Below, in pieces: positions 17,243 to 26,448 of a stretch of DNA of 64,000 bases. The stretch lies in contig DATKBT010000167.1 of NCBI GenBank assembly GCA_035546295.1, positions 1 to 64,000 on the forward strand. Reading direction: 5' to 3'. The number at the start of each line of letters is the position of its first letter. The first letter of the stretch is position 1. Under the pieces are notes generated by a model. It did no database searches, had not been told where the DNA came from, and was given only the letters and a program-made list of their open reading frames with translations. Origin of the DNA: DATKBT01 sp035546295 (GTDB taxonomy: Bacteria; Acidobacteriota; Thermoanaerobaculia; Multivoradales; Multivoraceae). The position numbers were made by a program, and so were the translations under genes.

Positions 17243-18372
17243 CGCAACGGGCCTTCGATCCAACAGCCCCCCAGGATCTGAGTCCCCCGGTAGAAGACCG
17301 CGGCCTGTCCGGGCGCCACGCCCTGCTGCCCGTCGGAGAACTCCACCTCGACTTTGTCGCCCCTGGGGGCGACGAACGCACGAACTCCTGGATGCCGGGA
17401 GCGGATCCTCACGGTGACCTCCATCGGGAGCCCGCTCGGCGGAGCCCCCGCAACCCAGTGTACCCTGCCGCCTACCAATCCCCGCTGCACGAGCTCGGCG
17501 CGCGAGCCGACCCGAACGCGATTGGCCTCGGGCTCGATGCCGAGGACATACAACGGCTGGGCCGCCGAGAGGCCGAGCCCGCGGCGCTGTCCGACGGTGT
17601 AGCGGTAGTAGGGGGCCCCGGCGCCGAGCCTGCGGCCCTCGGCGTCGACGAGCTCAGCGGCTCGCGCGCTGCGCGCCGCCACCCCGTGCGAATGCCGATC
17701 GGGGGCGGCCGCGACTTCGCGCTCGACGAAGTCGCGGATCCCTCCGGCCACGAAGCAGACCTCCATGCTCTCACCCTTCTCGGCCACCGCCAGGCCCGCT
17801 CGGCGGGCCCACTCCCGCACCTCGTCCTTGCGCAGCTCGCCGAGCGGGAACTCACTGGCCTCGAGCTGCTCCTGGCCGAGCTCGAACAGGTAGTAGGACT
17901 GGTCCTTCTCGGCGTCGACCGCGCGGTGCAGCTCCCAGCCGCTCTCGCCCCTGAGGATCCTGGCGTAGTGGCCGGTGGCGATCCGCCCGGCGCCGATCTG
18001 GGCGGCGCGCTCGATCAGCAGGTCGAATTTGATCCATGTGTTGCAGCGCACGCAGGGGCTCGGAGTGCGCCCCTCGAGGTAGTCCTCGACGAACGGATCG
18101 ACCACCCGCTGGCGGAACTCACGATCGAGCCGCAGCGTGTAGTGGGGGATGCCGATCTGGTCCGCGACCCGCCGCGCGTCGGCGAGGTCGAGAGAGCTGC
18201 AGCAACGGCCGTTGCGCTCCTCGCCGCTGTGGTCCCACAACAGCATCGAGAGGCCGACGACCGGCTCGCCGCGCTCGCGCAGCAGCGCCGCCGCCACCGA
18301 GGAGTCGAGGCCGCCGCTCATCGCAACCGCCACCGCACCGGGCGCGGGCAGGCCCGCCGGCTCGGCCCTCAC
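17239..18372 (-). CDS. mnmA: tRNA-specific 2-thiouridylase
   Basis: 377 residues. It activates U34 of tRNA-Lys, -Glu and -Gln with ATP and inserts sulfur to make 2-thiouridine. The PP-loop SGGLDSS is at residues 19-25. The two catalytic cysteines lie in CVRCN and in MEVCFV. ATGHYAR and KDQSYYLF are also family motifs, and the C-terminal beta-barrel ends with GTQILGGCWI. The GTG start overlaps the iscS stop (GTGA), and iscS provides the sulfur, so the two are functionally and translationally linked. Confidence 0.96.
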   Translation of the reverse strand: MRAEPAGLPAPGAVAVAMSGGLDSSVAAALLRERGEPVVGLSMLLWDHSGEERNGRCCSSLDLADARRVADQIGIPHYTLRLDREFRQRVVDPFVEDYLEGRTPSPCVRCNTWIKFDLLIERAAQIGAGRIATGHYARILRGESGWELHRAVDAEKDQSYYLFELGQEQLEASEFPLGELRKDEVREWARRAGLAVAEKGESMEVCFVAGGIRDFVEREVAAAPDRHSHGVAARSARAAELVDAEGRRLGAGAPYYRYTVGQRRGLGLSAAQPLYVLGIEPEANRVRVGSRAELVQRGLVGGRVHWVAGAPPSGLPMEVTVRIRSRHPGVRAFVAPRGDKVEVEFSDGQQGVAPGQAAVFYRGTQILGGCWIEGPLR

Positions 18373-19568
18373 CGACGCCCGCCCCGCATCGTGCCCTGGG
18401 CCGTCTCCCGCGGCGCGCCGGCCCGCAGGGCAGTCACCGCCCTCGACAGCACCGGCAGGAAGGCGTCGACCTCCTCGCCGGTGTTGCCCAACCCGAAGCT
18501 CACCCGCAGCGTCGAGAGGGCCTCGTCCTCCTCCAGCCCCAGCGCGCGCAGGGTCCGGCTCGGCTCGACGGTCCCCGAGGCGCACGCGGCGCCGGTGGAG
18601 ACGGCGAAGCCCTCGAGATCCAGGCGCATCAGGAGGGTGGTGGCGTCGACGCCGGAGAAGGTGACGCAGCTGGTGTTCGGGAGCCGCGGCGCGGTGCGGC
18701 AGCGGACGATCGCTCCGGGGACGTCCAGCAGGCCGCGCTCGAGGCGCTCGCGCAGCGCCAAGAGGCGCCTGCCGCGCTCCTCGAGCTCGCCGGCCGCCAG
18801 CTCGCAGCCGAGACCGAAGCCGAGCAGCGCGGGCGCGTTCTCGGTGGAGGCGCGCCGGCGACGCTCCTGACCCCCGCCGACGAGCAACGGCTCGAAGGCC
18901 GTCCCCGAGCGCACCCACAGCGCCGCAGCACCGAGCGGACCGTGGAACTTGTGAGCGGCGATGACCAGGGAGTCGACCCCCAGCTCCGCGACCCGCACCG
19001 CGACCTTGCCGGCGGCCTGGACCGCGTCGCACAGGACCGGCACCCCACGCTCCCGGCAGGCGCGGGCGAGCTCGGCTACCGGCTGCAGGGTCCCCAGCTC
19101 GTTGTTGGCCAGCATCAGGGCCACCAGGGCGGTGTCGGGGCGCAGCGCGGCGATCACGTCCTCGACGCGCACCACGCCGTCGGCGCCGGGCGCGATCTCG
19201 CTCACCTCGAAGCCCTCCTCGGCCTCGAGCCGGCGCGCAGCCTGCACGATCGAGGGGTGCTCGATCGCCGAGATCACGACGTGGCGACCGCCTCCACCTC
19301 GACGCGCCCGCCGTCCGATCATCGCCAGCACGGCGTTGTTGGCCTCGGTGCCCGAAGCGCAGAACACGATCTCCGAGGGCTCGCCGCCGAGCAGGTGCGC
19401 GACCCGCACCCGCGCCGCCTCGACGACGCCGCGCGCCCGTTGGCCGTAGCGGTGAACCGAGGAGGGATTGCCGAAGCCGCACCCGAGCCACTCGATCATG
19501 GCGTCTCGCACCCTCGAGTCGAGCGGAGTCGTCGCGTTGTTGTCGAAGTAGACGTTGTGGACGCTCAA
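18369..19568 (-). CDS. iscS: Cysteine desulfurase (IscS/NifS type)
   Basis: 399 residues. A PLP enzyme that takes sulfur from cysteine for tRNA thiolation and Fe-S clusters. It begins with VYFDNNATTP, has the PLP lysine Lys207 in AAHKFHGP, and the persulfide-forming Cys329 in TGAACASGT. The TTG start at 19568 is preferred since GAGG lies just upstream and homology begins two or three residues later; the frame is open to 19748 but those residues are unlike the family. First gene of the iscS-mnmA-tetR unit. No iscU or iscA is present in the window, so a main role in tRNA thiolation is plausible. Confidence 0.93.
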   Translation of the reverse strand: MSVHNVYFDNNATTPLDSRVRDAMIEWLGCGFGNPSSVHRYGQRARGVVEAARVRVAHLLGGEPSEIVFCASGTEANNAVLAMIGRRARRGGGGRHVVISAIEHPSIVQAARRLEAEEGFEVSEIAPGADGVVRVEDVIAALRPDTALVALMLANNELGTLQPVAELARACRERGVPVLCDAVQAAGKVAVRVAELGVDSLVIAAHKFHGPLGAAALWVRSGTAFEPLLVGGGQERRRRASTENAPALLGFGLGCELAAGELEERGRRLLALRERLERGLLDVPGAIVRCRTAPRLPNTSCVTFSGVDATTLLMRLDLEGFAVSTGAACASGTVEPSRTLRALGLEEDEALSTLRVSFGLGNTGEEVDAFLPVLSRAVTALRAGAPRETAQGTMRGGRR

Positions 19569-19850
19569 GGTGTCCTCGAAGAGCGTGCTGGCGGCTCGGG
19601 CGAGCGCTGCCGGGCCCCCGGTGGTCCTTCCGCCGAAATAGCGGCCGGGGCACGCACGTTGCCCAAAGTGGAGCCGGCGAGGGATCGCACGGGCCGCCGT
19701 GCATGGCTCGCGGTCGCCGTGCACGAAAATCGTACGCCGGTCGTGCACCGACGCGAGCTTCCGATTGTATCGTCAGCACTCCGCAGCCCTTCGTCAGTCC
19801 GCTGCGGATTGCCCATGACCGTGTCACCGACCCGAGAGAACCCCGCCTCG

Positions 19851-22517
19851 ATGCAGCGCTGCCGATCCCGCCTGCTCGCCGCCATCCTCCTCGCCTCGTG
19901 GCTCGGCGGCGGGCTGTCTCCCGGCACGGCCACGCCGGCGGGCGCGGCGCCCGGCCAGGAACCGGTCCCGACGAGCGATCCAGCTGGAACGACTCGCGCC
20001 GAGAAGACCGAGGAGCCGACGGCTCGCGAGAAGCGCGAGGGAAAGCGCAAGAAGCCGCGGCGCAAGGAGATCGAGGCCGCGATCGAGGCGCTTCCGCCAC
20101 AGTTCCGCACCTGGCTCCAGGAAGTCGACCTGCTGATCAGCGACGAGGAGGTGGTTGCCTTTCTCGAGATCGACAAGGACTATCAGCGGGACGCCTTCAT
20201 CGAGCGCTTCTGGAAGGTGCGCGACCCGTTCCCCTCCAGCGGTCGCAACGAGTTCCGCGACCGCTGGTACGACCGGCTCGACGAGGCGCGCGCGATGTTC
20301 GGCTCGCTCGAGGACGAGCGCGCGCGGTACATCCTGCTCAACGGTCCGCCGATGGTGCGCATCCCGTTCACGTGCGGCACCGCCGTGCACCCGCTCGAAG
20401 TCTGGTTCTATCGCGCCAGCGAGAAGGTCGGCTACGAGTTCTTTCTGGTCTTCGTGCGGCGCTACGGCCGTCCCGACTACACCCTGTTCCGTGCCGGCGA
20501 CTCCCTCGACTCGCTGTTCAACTTCTACGGCGCCGGCTCGGGCGCGAGCAACCTCGAGGAGGTGATGCGCGACGTCTACACCTGCCGCGACGGCGAGATC
20601 GTCGTCGCCGCACTGTCCCGGATCCTGAACCGCCCGATGGAGTACGAGATGCTCCTGGCCAAGATCGAGTCTCCGCGCGAGACGCCGTCGGGGGAGTGGC
20701 TGGCGACCTTCAGCGCCTACTCGACCGATCTTCCGGAAGCGGCCGAGACGATGCCCGGCGAGCTCACCCTCGCGTATCCGTCGCGCATCCAGGCCCGCAC
20801 CGTCGTCGCCGGGGCGGTCCAGATCCCGAAGGAGAGCGCCACGGTGAGCGAGCTCGCCGAGAGCCGCACCTACAACTTCTTCCTGACCGGCGAGGTGCTG
20901 CTCGGCGATGCCTTGTTCGAGAACTTCCGCTACCGCTACGACTTCCCGGCCGAACAGGTGGAGGGCGCCGCGTCGATTCCGCTGCTCTTCCAACGTCGCC
21001 TGCGACCAGGCACCTACCGCCTGGTGGTCAAGGTGGACGACCTGAACTCGAACAGGATCTACCGCGAGGAGCGCGAGATCGAGGTGCCGTTCGTCGAGAG
21101 CGCGGTCGCCGATCTGCCCGACGATCCCGAGACCCGCCGCGTGCTGGAGGAGGCCGCGAAGGCGATCGGCAACGAGCTGCCGACCGTCGAGATCGTGCCG
21201 CCGCACGGCACGATGCAGACCGGCATGCTCCGTTTCGACACGCTGGTCACCGGCGAGGAGGTCGCCGAGGTGCGCTTCGCGCTCGACACCGGCGCGACCA
21301 TGACCAAGCGGCGGCCGCCCTACTCGATCGAGCTTGACCTCGGAAGCGTTCCGCGGACCCACCGGCTGCGGGTGACCTCGCACGACGAAGCGGGCAACGA
21401 GCTGGCCTCCGACGAGCTGACGGTCAACGCCGGGCGCAACACCTTCGAGGTGCGCTTCATCGAGCCCACCTCGAAGGCGCAACTCGGCGGCTCGGCCGAC
21501 GTCCGGCTCGACGTCAAGACGCCGGAGGGGAGCTTCGTCGAACGGGTGGAGCTGTTCCTGAACGAGGAGCTGGTGGCGACGCTCTACCAGCCACCGTTCG
21601 CCCACACCGTGAAGCTGCCCGCGGGCGACCAGCTCGTCTACCTGCAGGCGGTCGCCTATCTCCCCGACGGCAACTCGACGTTCGACCAGGTGTTCGTCAA
21701 CGCGCCCGACTACCTCGAAAACGTCGACATCCAGTACGTCGAGCTGTTCACCAGCGCGCTCGACAAGCAGGGGCGCCCGGTGCTCGGGTTGACCGAAGCC
21801 GATTTCGCGGTGAACGAGGACGGGGTCCCGCAGGAGATCCGCCGCTTCGAGCAGGTCGACGACCTGCCGCTTCACGTCGAGGTCATGCTCGACGTCTCGG
21901 CGTCGATGGAGGCAGACCTCGAAGGCACCCAGCAGGCGGCGTTGCGTTTCTTCGAGAGCACGCTGACGCCCAAGGACCGGGCGGCGCTCATCACCTTCAA
22001 CGATCATCCCTATCTGGCGGTCGACTTCACCAACGAAATCAAGCCGTTGGCCGGCGGGCTGGCCGGGCTCGACGCCGAGCGCGGCACCTCGCTCTACGAC
22101 GCGATCATCTTCGGGCTCTACTACCTCAACGGCATCAAGGGGCAACGTGCGATCCTGCTGCTCTCCGACGGCAAGGACGAGAGCAGCCGTTTCAGCTTCG
22201 AGGACACGCTCGAGTACGCGCGGCGCGCCGGCGTCGCCATCTACTCGATCGGCCTGGACCTCGACGGTAAGGGGAGCGGGCTCGCCAAGAAGAAGCTCGA
22301 GGAGCTCTCCGAGGAGACCGGCGGGCGCGCGTCGTTCATCCGCTCCACCGACGAGCTGGCCGCGATCTACGACCAGATCCAGCGCGAGCTGCGCTCCCGC
22401 TACCTGATCACCTACCAGTCGAGCAACAGCACTCCCAGCCGCGACTTCCGCACCATCGCGGTGACCAGCTCGGCGCCGGGGGTCCAGGTCAAGACGCTCT
22501 CGGGCTACTACCCGTAG
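19851..22517 (+). CDS. GWxTD-like / VWFA-related domain protein, paralogue 1
   Basis: 888 residues. ATG at 19851 gives a clean signal peptide (about 1-32) followed by a Lys/Glu-rich linker. Residues about 75-190 resemble the GWxTD domain of Acidobacteriota (FIERFWKVRDPFP, NEFRDRWYDRLDEA, RYILLNGPP), but the GWxTD pentapeptide itself is replaced by SLEDE. The middle holds beta-sandwich segments. Residues about 675-885 form a VWFA-related domain with MIDAS-type DVSASM and LLSDGKDES, close to the acidobacterial VWFA family TIGR03436. Probably exported, metal-dependent adhesion or scaffold. Role unknown. An alternative start is ATG at 19815. It ends with LSGYYP, as does paralogue 2. Confidence 0.85.
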   Translation: MQRCRSRLLAAILLASWLGGGLSPGTATPAGAAPGQEPVPTSDPAGTTRAEKTEEPTAREKREGKRKKPRRKEIEAAIEALPPQFRTWLQEVDLLISDEEVVAFLEIDKDYQRDAFIERFWKVRDPFPSSGRNEFRDRWYDRLDEARAMFGSLEDERARYILLNGPPMVRIPFTCGTAVHPLEVWFYRASEKVGYEFFLVFVRRYGRPDYTLFRAGDSLDSLFNFYGAGSGASNLEEVMRDVYTCRDGEIVVAALSRILNRPMEYEMLLAKIESPRETPSGEWLATFSAYSTDLPEAAETMPGELTLAYPSRIQARTVVAGAVQIPKESATVSELAESRTYNFFLTGEVLLGDALFENFRYRYDFPAEQVEGAASIPLLFQRRLRPGTYRLVVKVDDLNSNRIYREEREIEVPFVESAVADLPDDPETRRVLEEAAKAIGNELPTVEIVPPHGTMQTGMLRFDTLVTGEEVAEVRFALDTGATMTKRRPPYSIELDLGSVPRTHRLRVTSHDEAGNELASDELTVNAGRNTFEVRFIEPTSKAQLGGSADVRLDVKTPEGSFVERVELFLNEELVATLYQPPFAHTVKLPAGDQLVYLQAVAYLPDGNSTFDQVFVNAPDYLENVDIQYVELFTSALDKQGRPVLGLTEADFAVNEDGVPQEIRRFEQVDDLPLHVEVMLDVSASMEADLEGTQQAALRFFESTLTPKDRAALITFNDHPYLAVDFTNEIKPLAGGLAGLDAERGTSLYDAIIFGLYYLNGIKGQRAILLLSDGKDESSRFSFEDTLEYARRAGVAIYSIGLDLDGKGSGLAKKKLEELSEETGGRASFIRSTDELAAIYDQIQRELRSRYLITYQSSNSTPSRDFRTIAVTSSAPGVQVKTLSGYYP

Positions 22518-22599
22518 CGCGGGCCCGTGGTGGTCACCACTCCCCAACGAGGGGCGGGGGCGAGGCGCGGCATACCACGAGCCCGCGACTCATGTTCTT

Positions 22600-22891
22600 C
22601 TCCGCCTCCGGCCCTTCGGGCCTCAGCGGAGTGTGCTCGTTGGTCCCGCGCATGCGCGGGACCAAGGTTCCCCGCCCAAGCGCCCGCAGACGGGCGCGGG
22701 CTCGGGTCCACTGGGCCGACGACGAGGCCTATGGGCGGCCGGGCCGCCTTGATCGAACTTGGACCCTTCCGTGAGCCTCGATCGCGCTTGCGCGAGGCCG
22801 ATGACCGCCGCCTGCCGCAGGCAGCAAGCACCTTGGTCTCGCGCTTGCGCGAGACCAACGACCGCCGCCTGCTGCAAGGCAGGCAAGCACC
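22600..22891 (+). repeat. Cluster of perfect hairpins between the two paralogues
   Basis: The gap from 22518 to 22987 holds no supported gene but several strong inverted repeats. CTCCGC...GGCCC-TTC-GGGCC...GCGGAG lies at 22600-22631. The palindrome TTGGTCCCGCGC-AT-GCGCGGGACCAA lies at 22640-22665. Two tandem units of about 60 bases (22773-22832 and 22833-22891) each have a hairpin, then GACCGCCGCCTGC...GGCAGCAAGCACC or its near copy. The unit 2 stem TTGGTCTCGCGC/GCGCGAGACCAA differs from the first palindrome at one pair (C-G to T-A), with both arms changed. Confidence 0.8.
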
Positions 22892-22987
22892 TCCCGCTGG
22901 CCTCGTCGACCTTGCGGGCTCGTGACGCCGCGTTCCCCTCACACGCGGCCCGCCGCCACGCGTTCTCGGCGACGCTATGATTCGTCG

Positions 22988-25555
22988 ATGGAGCTACGCG
23001 CGCGCGCTTCTCGCAGCCGGTCCCGCGCCTCGACCTGTGCGCGCTCGCGCCGATGCCTGCTCGTGCTCAGCCTTGCCTCGGCGCTGTCGGCGCCCGCGAC
23101 GGCCGCCGCGACCGACGATCTCGCGCCGCGCCACCTGGAGTTCCTCGAGCAGGTCGAGCTGCTGATCACGCCCGCTGAGCGCGAGGTCTTCCTCGCGCTG
23201 TCCGCGGACTTCCGGCGCGACGCCTTCATCCGCCGCTTCTGGCAGGTCCGCGATCCCTTCCCCGAGACCGGGCGCAACGAGCTGCTCGACCGCTGGTCCG
23301 AGAACTTCGCGGCGGCGCACGAGCGCTACCAGGATCCCGAGGACGCGCGCACCCGCATCGCCACGCTGCTCGGCCTGCCCGATCGGTCGTTGCCGATCCG
23401 CTGCGATCGGGTGCGGGCGCTCGAGGTCTGGCACTTCCCGGCGGGGGCGGCGCTTCCGAGCGAGACCTGGGCGGTGTTCGTACGCCAGGGCGGCCGCTTT
23501 CGCCTGTGGTCCCCCTCCGAAGGACTCGGGAACCTGCTCCTGTTCTCGACCGCGCTCGGCGATCGCGAGGCGCTGGCCGAGATCGAGCAGAGCTGCTCGC
23601 TGGCCGATCAGCTGATCGCGGCACTGTCGCTGTCGCCGGACTGGTCGGCGCTGACCGAACGACTCGCCCCGGACCCGGGGAGCGAGTGGGCGCGGTCCTT
23701 CCTGGCAAGCTCCACCGAGCTGCCGGCGGGCGTGGAGGCGATCCCGGCACGACTCGACGTCGGCTTCGTCGGGCGCCACCAGAGCCGAACGGTCGTCCAG
23801 GCGGTGGTCCGTCTCGACCGCGAGGCGATCGCCAGCGTCGAGCGCAAGGGAAAGCGCTGGACCAGCCTGCTGGTCGACGGCGAGGTGGTGCGCGACGGCG
23901 ACCTGTTCGAGAGCTTCCGCTACCGCTTCGACCTGCCACTCTCGATCACGGCCGAGGGCGAGAACGGCGCCATCGTGCCGGTTCAGATCGAGCGCTTCCT
24001 GCGCCCCGGGCTCTACCAGCTCTCGCTCAAGGTCCAGGATCTCGAGGGCGGGCGCTACTTCGCCACCGAGACCGAGCTCGACGTGCCGCGCTGGGACGCG
24101 CCCCCGCCGTCTTCGCTCGCCTCGGGAGGCGGACCGGCCGACCAGCCGCCGGTCCGCAGCGCGCACAGCTACGGCCTCGGCGGGCTCGAGGCCGAGCTCG
24201 CGGCGGAGGGGGAGCTGGGGCCCGTGCTGCGGCTGCGGGCGCCGCGCGACGAGCTCCTCACCGGCAAGGTCCGGGTCGAGGCGCTGGCCGAGGGCCAGGA
24301 GATCGAGCGCGTGCGCTTCGACCTCGACGGCAGGGCGCTGCTCTCGAAGGGCAGCGCCCCGTACAGCGTCGAGATCGACCTCGGACGCGCACCCCGCACT
24401 CACCGGCTGGCGGCGGTGGCGCTCGACGCCGACGGCCGGGAGGTCGCCCGCGACGAGATGGACCTCAACGCCGGTCCGCATCGCTTCGTGGTGCGCCTGG
24501 TCGAGCCCCAGAGAGGCACCCGCGGCTCCGGCTCGGTGCGGGCCGCCGCCGAGGTCGAGGTGCCGCGCCTCGAGCGCCTCGACCGCGTCGAGTTCTACCT
24601 CAACGAGACGCTGATCGCGTCCCTCTATCAGCCTCCGTTCGTTCAGACCATCGCCATCCCCGACGAGCTCGACCTCGCCTACGTCAGGGTGCTCGGGGTG
24701 CTGGAGAGCGGCGGCGCGGTCGAGGACGTCGTATTCGTCAACGCACCTGACGCCGTCGAGAGCCTCGACGTCAACTTCGTCGAGCTGTTCACCAGCGTGT
24801 TCGATCGCAAGGGACGACCGGTCGAGGGTCTCACCGTGGCCGACTTCGAAGTCACCGAGGCGGGCGCGCGGCAGGACGTGCGGCGCTTCGAGCTGGTGCG
24901 CGACCTTCCGATCTACGCCGGCATCCTGCTCGACACGTCGATCTCGATGACCGATCGCCTCGAGGACGCCGAGAAGGCGGCGTACGCGTTCTTCGAGCGC
25001 GTGCTGAGCCCTCGCGACCAGGCCTGCCTGATGACCTTCAACGACCTCTACTCTCTGGTGGTGCCGTTCACCAACAGCCCCGACGTGCTGGCGGGGGGCC
25101 TGAGCAATCTGGTCGCCGAAGGGGGCACCGCGCTCTACGACAGCCTGATCCAGGCGCTCTTCTACTTCAACGGCCTGCGCGGCAAGCGCGCACTGATCCT
25201 GCTCACCGACGGCGAGGACTCGGGCAGCAGCTACGGCTTCGACGAAGTCCTGGAGTACTCGCGCCGAACCGGAGTGGCGATCTACGGCATCGGGCTGTCG
25301 ATCGATCAGCGCGATATCGACTCGCGCTCCAAGCTCAATCGCCTGTGCACGGAGACCGGAGGCGTCTGCACCTACATCGACAGCGCGACCGAGCTCGACC
25401 GCGTCTACGAGCGCATCGAGCGCGAGCTGCGCTCCCAGTACCTGCTCGCCTACCAGTCGAGCGCTCCGAGCGACCGGGACGACTTCATCGAGATCGGCGT
25501 CGACGTGAAGCGCCCCGGCCTCAAAGCACGCACGATCAGTGGCTACTACCCCTGA
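22988..25555 (+). CDS. GWxTD-like / VWFA-related domain protein, paralogue 2
   Basis: 855 residues, colinear with paralogue 1. An arginine-rich n-region and the hydrophobic run LLVLSLASALSAPATA form a signal peptide. The GWxTD-like region (about 45-150) keeps FIRRFWQVRDPFP and NELLDRWSE but, like its neighbour, lacks the GWxTD pentapeptide. Shared middle motifs include APRTHRL, VEFYLNETLIASLYQPPF and VNFVELFTSVFD. The VWFA-related domain (about 640-850) has LLDTSISM and LLTDGEDSGS. It ends ISGYYP. A TATGAT hexamer ends six bases before the ATG and there is no ribosome binding site, so translation may be leaderless. Function unknown; probably arose by tandem duplication. Confidence 0.85.
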   Translation: MELRARASRSRSRASTCARSRRCLLVLSLASALSAPATAAATDDLAPRHLEFLEQVELLITPAEREVFLALSADFRRDAFIRRFWQVRDPFPETGRNELLDRWSENFAAAHERYQDPEDARTRIATLLGLPDRSLPIRCDRVRALEVWHFPAGAALPSETWAVFVRQGGRFRLWSPSEGLGNLLLFSTALGDREALAEIEQSCSLADQLIAALSLSPDWSALTERLAPDPGSEWARSFLASSTELPAGVEAIPARLDVGFVGRHQSRTVVQAVVRLDREAIASVERKGKRWTSLLVDGEVVRDGDLFESFRYRFDLPLSITAEGENGAIVPVQIERFLRPGLYQLSLKVQDLEGGRYFATETELDVPRWDAPPPSSLASGGGPADQPPVRSAHSYGLGGLEAELAAEGELGPVLRLRAPRDELLTGKVRVEALAEGQEIERVRFDLDGRALLSKGSAPYSVEIDLGRAPRTHRLAAVALDADGREVARDEMDLNAGPHRFVVRLVEPQRGTRGSGSVRAAAEVEVPRLERLDRVEFYLNETLIASLYQPPFVQTIAIPDELDLAYVRVLGVLESGGAVEDVVFVNAPDAVESLDVNFVELFTSVFDRKGRPVEGLTVADFEVTEAGARQDVRRFELVRDLPIYAGILLDTSISMTDRLEDAEKAAYAFFERVLSPRDQACLMTFNDLYSLVVPFTNSPDVLAGGLSNLVAEGGTALYDSLIQALFYFNGLRGKRALILLTDGEDSGSSYGFDEVLEYSRRTGVAIYGIGLSIDQRDIDSRSKLNRLCTETGGVCTYIDSATELDRVYERIERELRSQYLLAYQSSAPSDRDDFIEIGVDVKRPGLKARTISGYYP

Positions 25556-26222
25556 TCCCCCGGGGGGCGCAACCTCGACCCCACTCCGCCTGGTGCTCGC
25601 CTCCGGCTCGCCCAGGCGCAGTGAGCTCCTGATCGGCCTCGGCCTCGAGCCCGAGATCCGGCCCGTCGATCTCGACGAGAGCCGGCTCTCGGGCGAGGCG
25701 CCGGCGTCTTACGTCGAGCGCCTCGCGCGCGCCAAGGCGACAGCCCGTTGCGAGCCCGGCGAGCTGGTCCTCGCCGCCGACACCTCGGTGGTGCTCGGCG
25801 AGGACACGATCCTCGGAAAACCGCGGTCCCCCGCGGAGTCGGCCACCATGCTCGAGGGGCTCTCGGGGCGTACGCATCGCGTGCTGACCGGCATCGCGGC
25901 CGCTCACCGGTCGGCGGCCGACGCGCCGGTGCTGGCGGTCTCGGAAGTGGTGTCCACCCGCGTCGACTTTGCGGTGATCCCGGCCGCGATCCGCGGCTGG
26001 TACGTGGCGACCGGCGAAGGGGACGACAAGGCCGGCGCCTACGCGATCCAGGGACGCGGGGCGCTGTTCGTGGAATCGATCGAGGGAAACTACGCGAACG
26101 TCGTGGGACTCCCGCTGCCCCAGCTCGAGACCCTGCTCGGCCGGCTGGGCCGCAGCCTGCTCGACTGGATGCCCGAGGCCCGGCTCGAGAGTGTGCGCGC
26201 CCCAAGCCGCGACCGCGGGTGA
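25539..26222 (+). CDS. maf: Maf-like nucleoside triphosphate pyrophosphatase
   Basis: 227 residues. Maf proteins hydrolyse dTTP/UTP or modified nucleotides to monophosphates. The signature ASGSPRRSELL is at the N-terminus, with AADTSVV and the catalytic-region motif GDDKAGAYAIQG and NYANVVGLP. The GTG start at 25539 overlaps the end of the preceding gene by 17 bases. A GTG directly before LASGSPRR is an alternative that would shorten it by about 17 residues. Confidence 0.93.
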   Translation: MATTPDPPGGATSTPLRLVLASGSPRRSELLIGLGLEPEIRPVDLDESRLSGEAPASYVERLARAKATARCEPGELVLAADTSVVLGEDTILGKPRSPAESATMLEGLSGRTHRVLTGIAAAHRSAADAPVLAVSEVVSTRVDFAVIPAAIRGWYVATGEGDDKAGAYAIQGRGALFVESIEGNYANVVGLPLPQLETLLGRLGRSLLDWMPEARLESVRAPSRDRG

Positions 26223-26298
26223 GGCCGACGGCGCGACCTGGGAGGCTGTCGCACAGGTGTTGCAGCGCCCGCTGCCAGTTGCTCGGACAGCTTCCTCT

Positions 26299-26448
26299 AT
26301 CTCCGGCTAGCCCCCAAGTGCCCGACTCGCAGTCGCTCGGTTCTCCGGCTGTCCGCGGCGACGCGCCGGAGGTGCTTGGAGCCGCGGGAAACAGCTAGCC
26401 GGAGATCTGCTACAGCGCGCGCAGCGCGCCCAAGCAGATCGGAGGCTA
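26299..26448 (-). repeat. Stop-anchored structured repeat, copy B (short form, with 13-bp inverted repeats)
   Basis: On the minus strand it begins with the TAG stop of the small gene that ends at 26446. Module 1 is the same nested hairpin as copy A, with a TGTAGC variant at the loop edge. Module 2 (CGCGGCTCCAAGCACCTCCGGCGCGTCGCCGCGGACAGCCG) follows directly, without the 69-base insert. Unlike the other copies, module 2 is bounded by a perfect 13-bp inverted repeat: GCTAGCCGGAGAT at 26394-26406 and ATCTCCGGCTAGC at 26299-26311. Confidence 0.85.

Noticed and set aside
17239..20100. One 953-codon frame covering mnmA and the region opposite iscS as a fusion protein
   Set aside because: Only the mnmA part has homology; the remainder is out of frame with iscS, and the GTG at 18372 overlaps the iscS stop as a normal gene junction.
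22508..22942. Overlapping frames in both strands of the gap between the GWxTD paralogues
   Set aside because: They run through perfect hairpins and tandem repeats, and their products are repeat-derived and arginine-rich without start signals.
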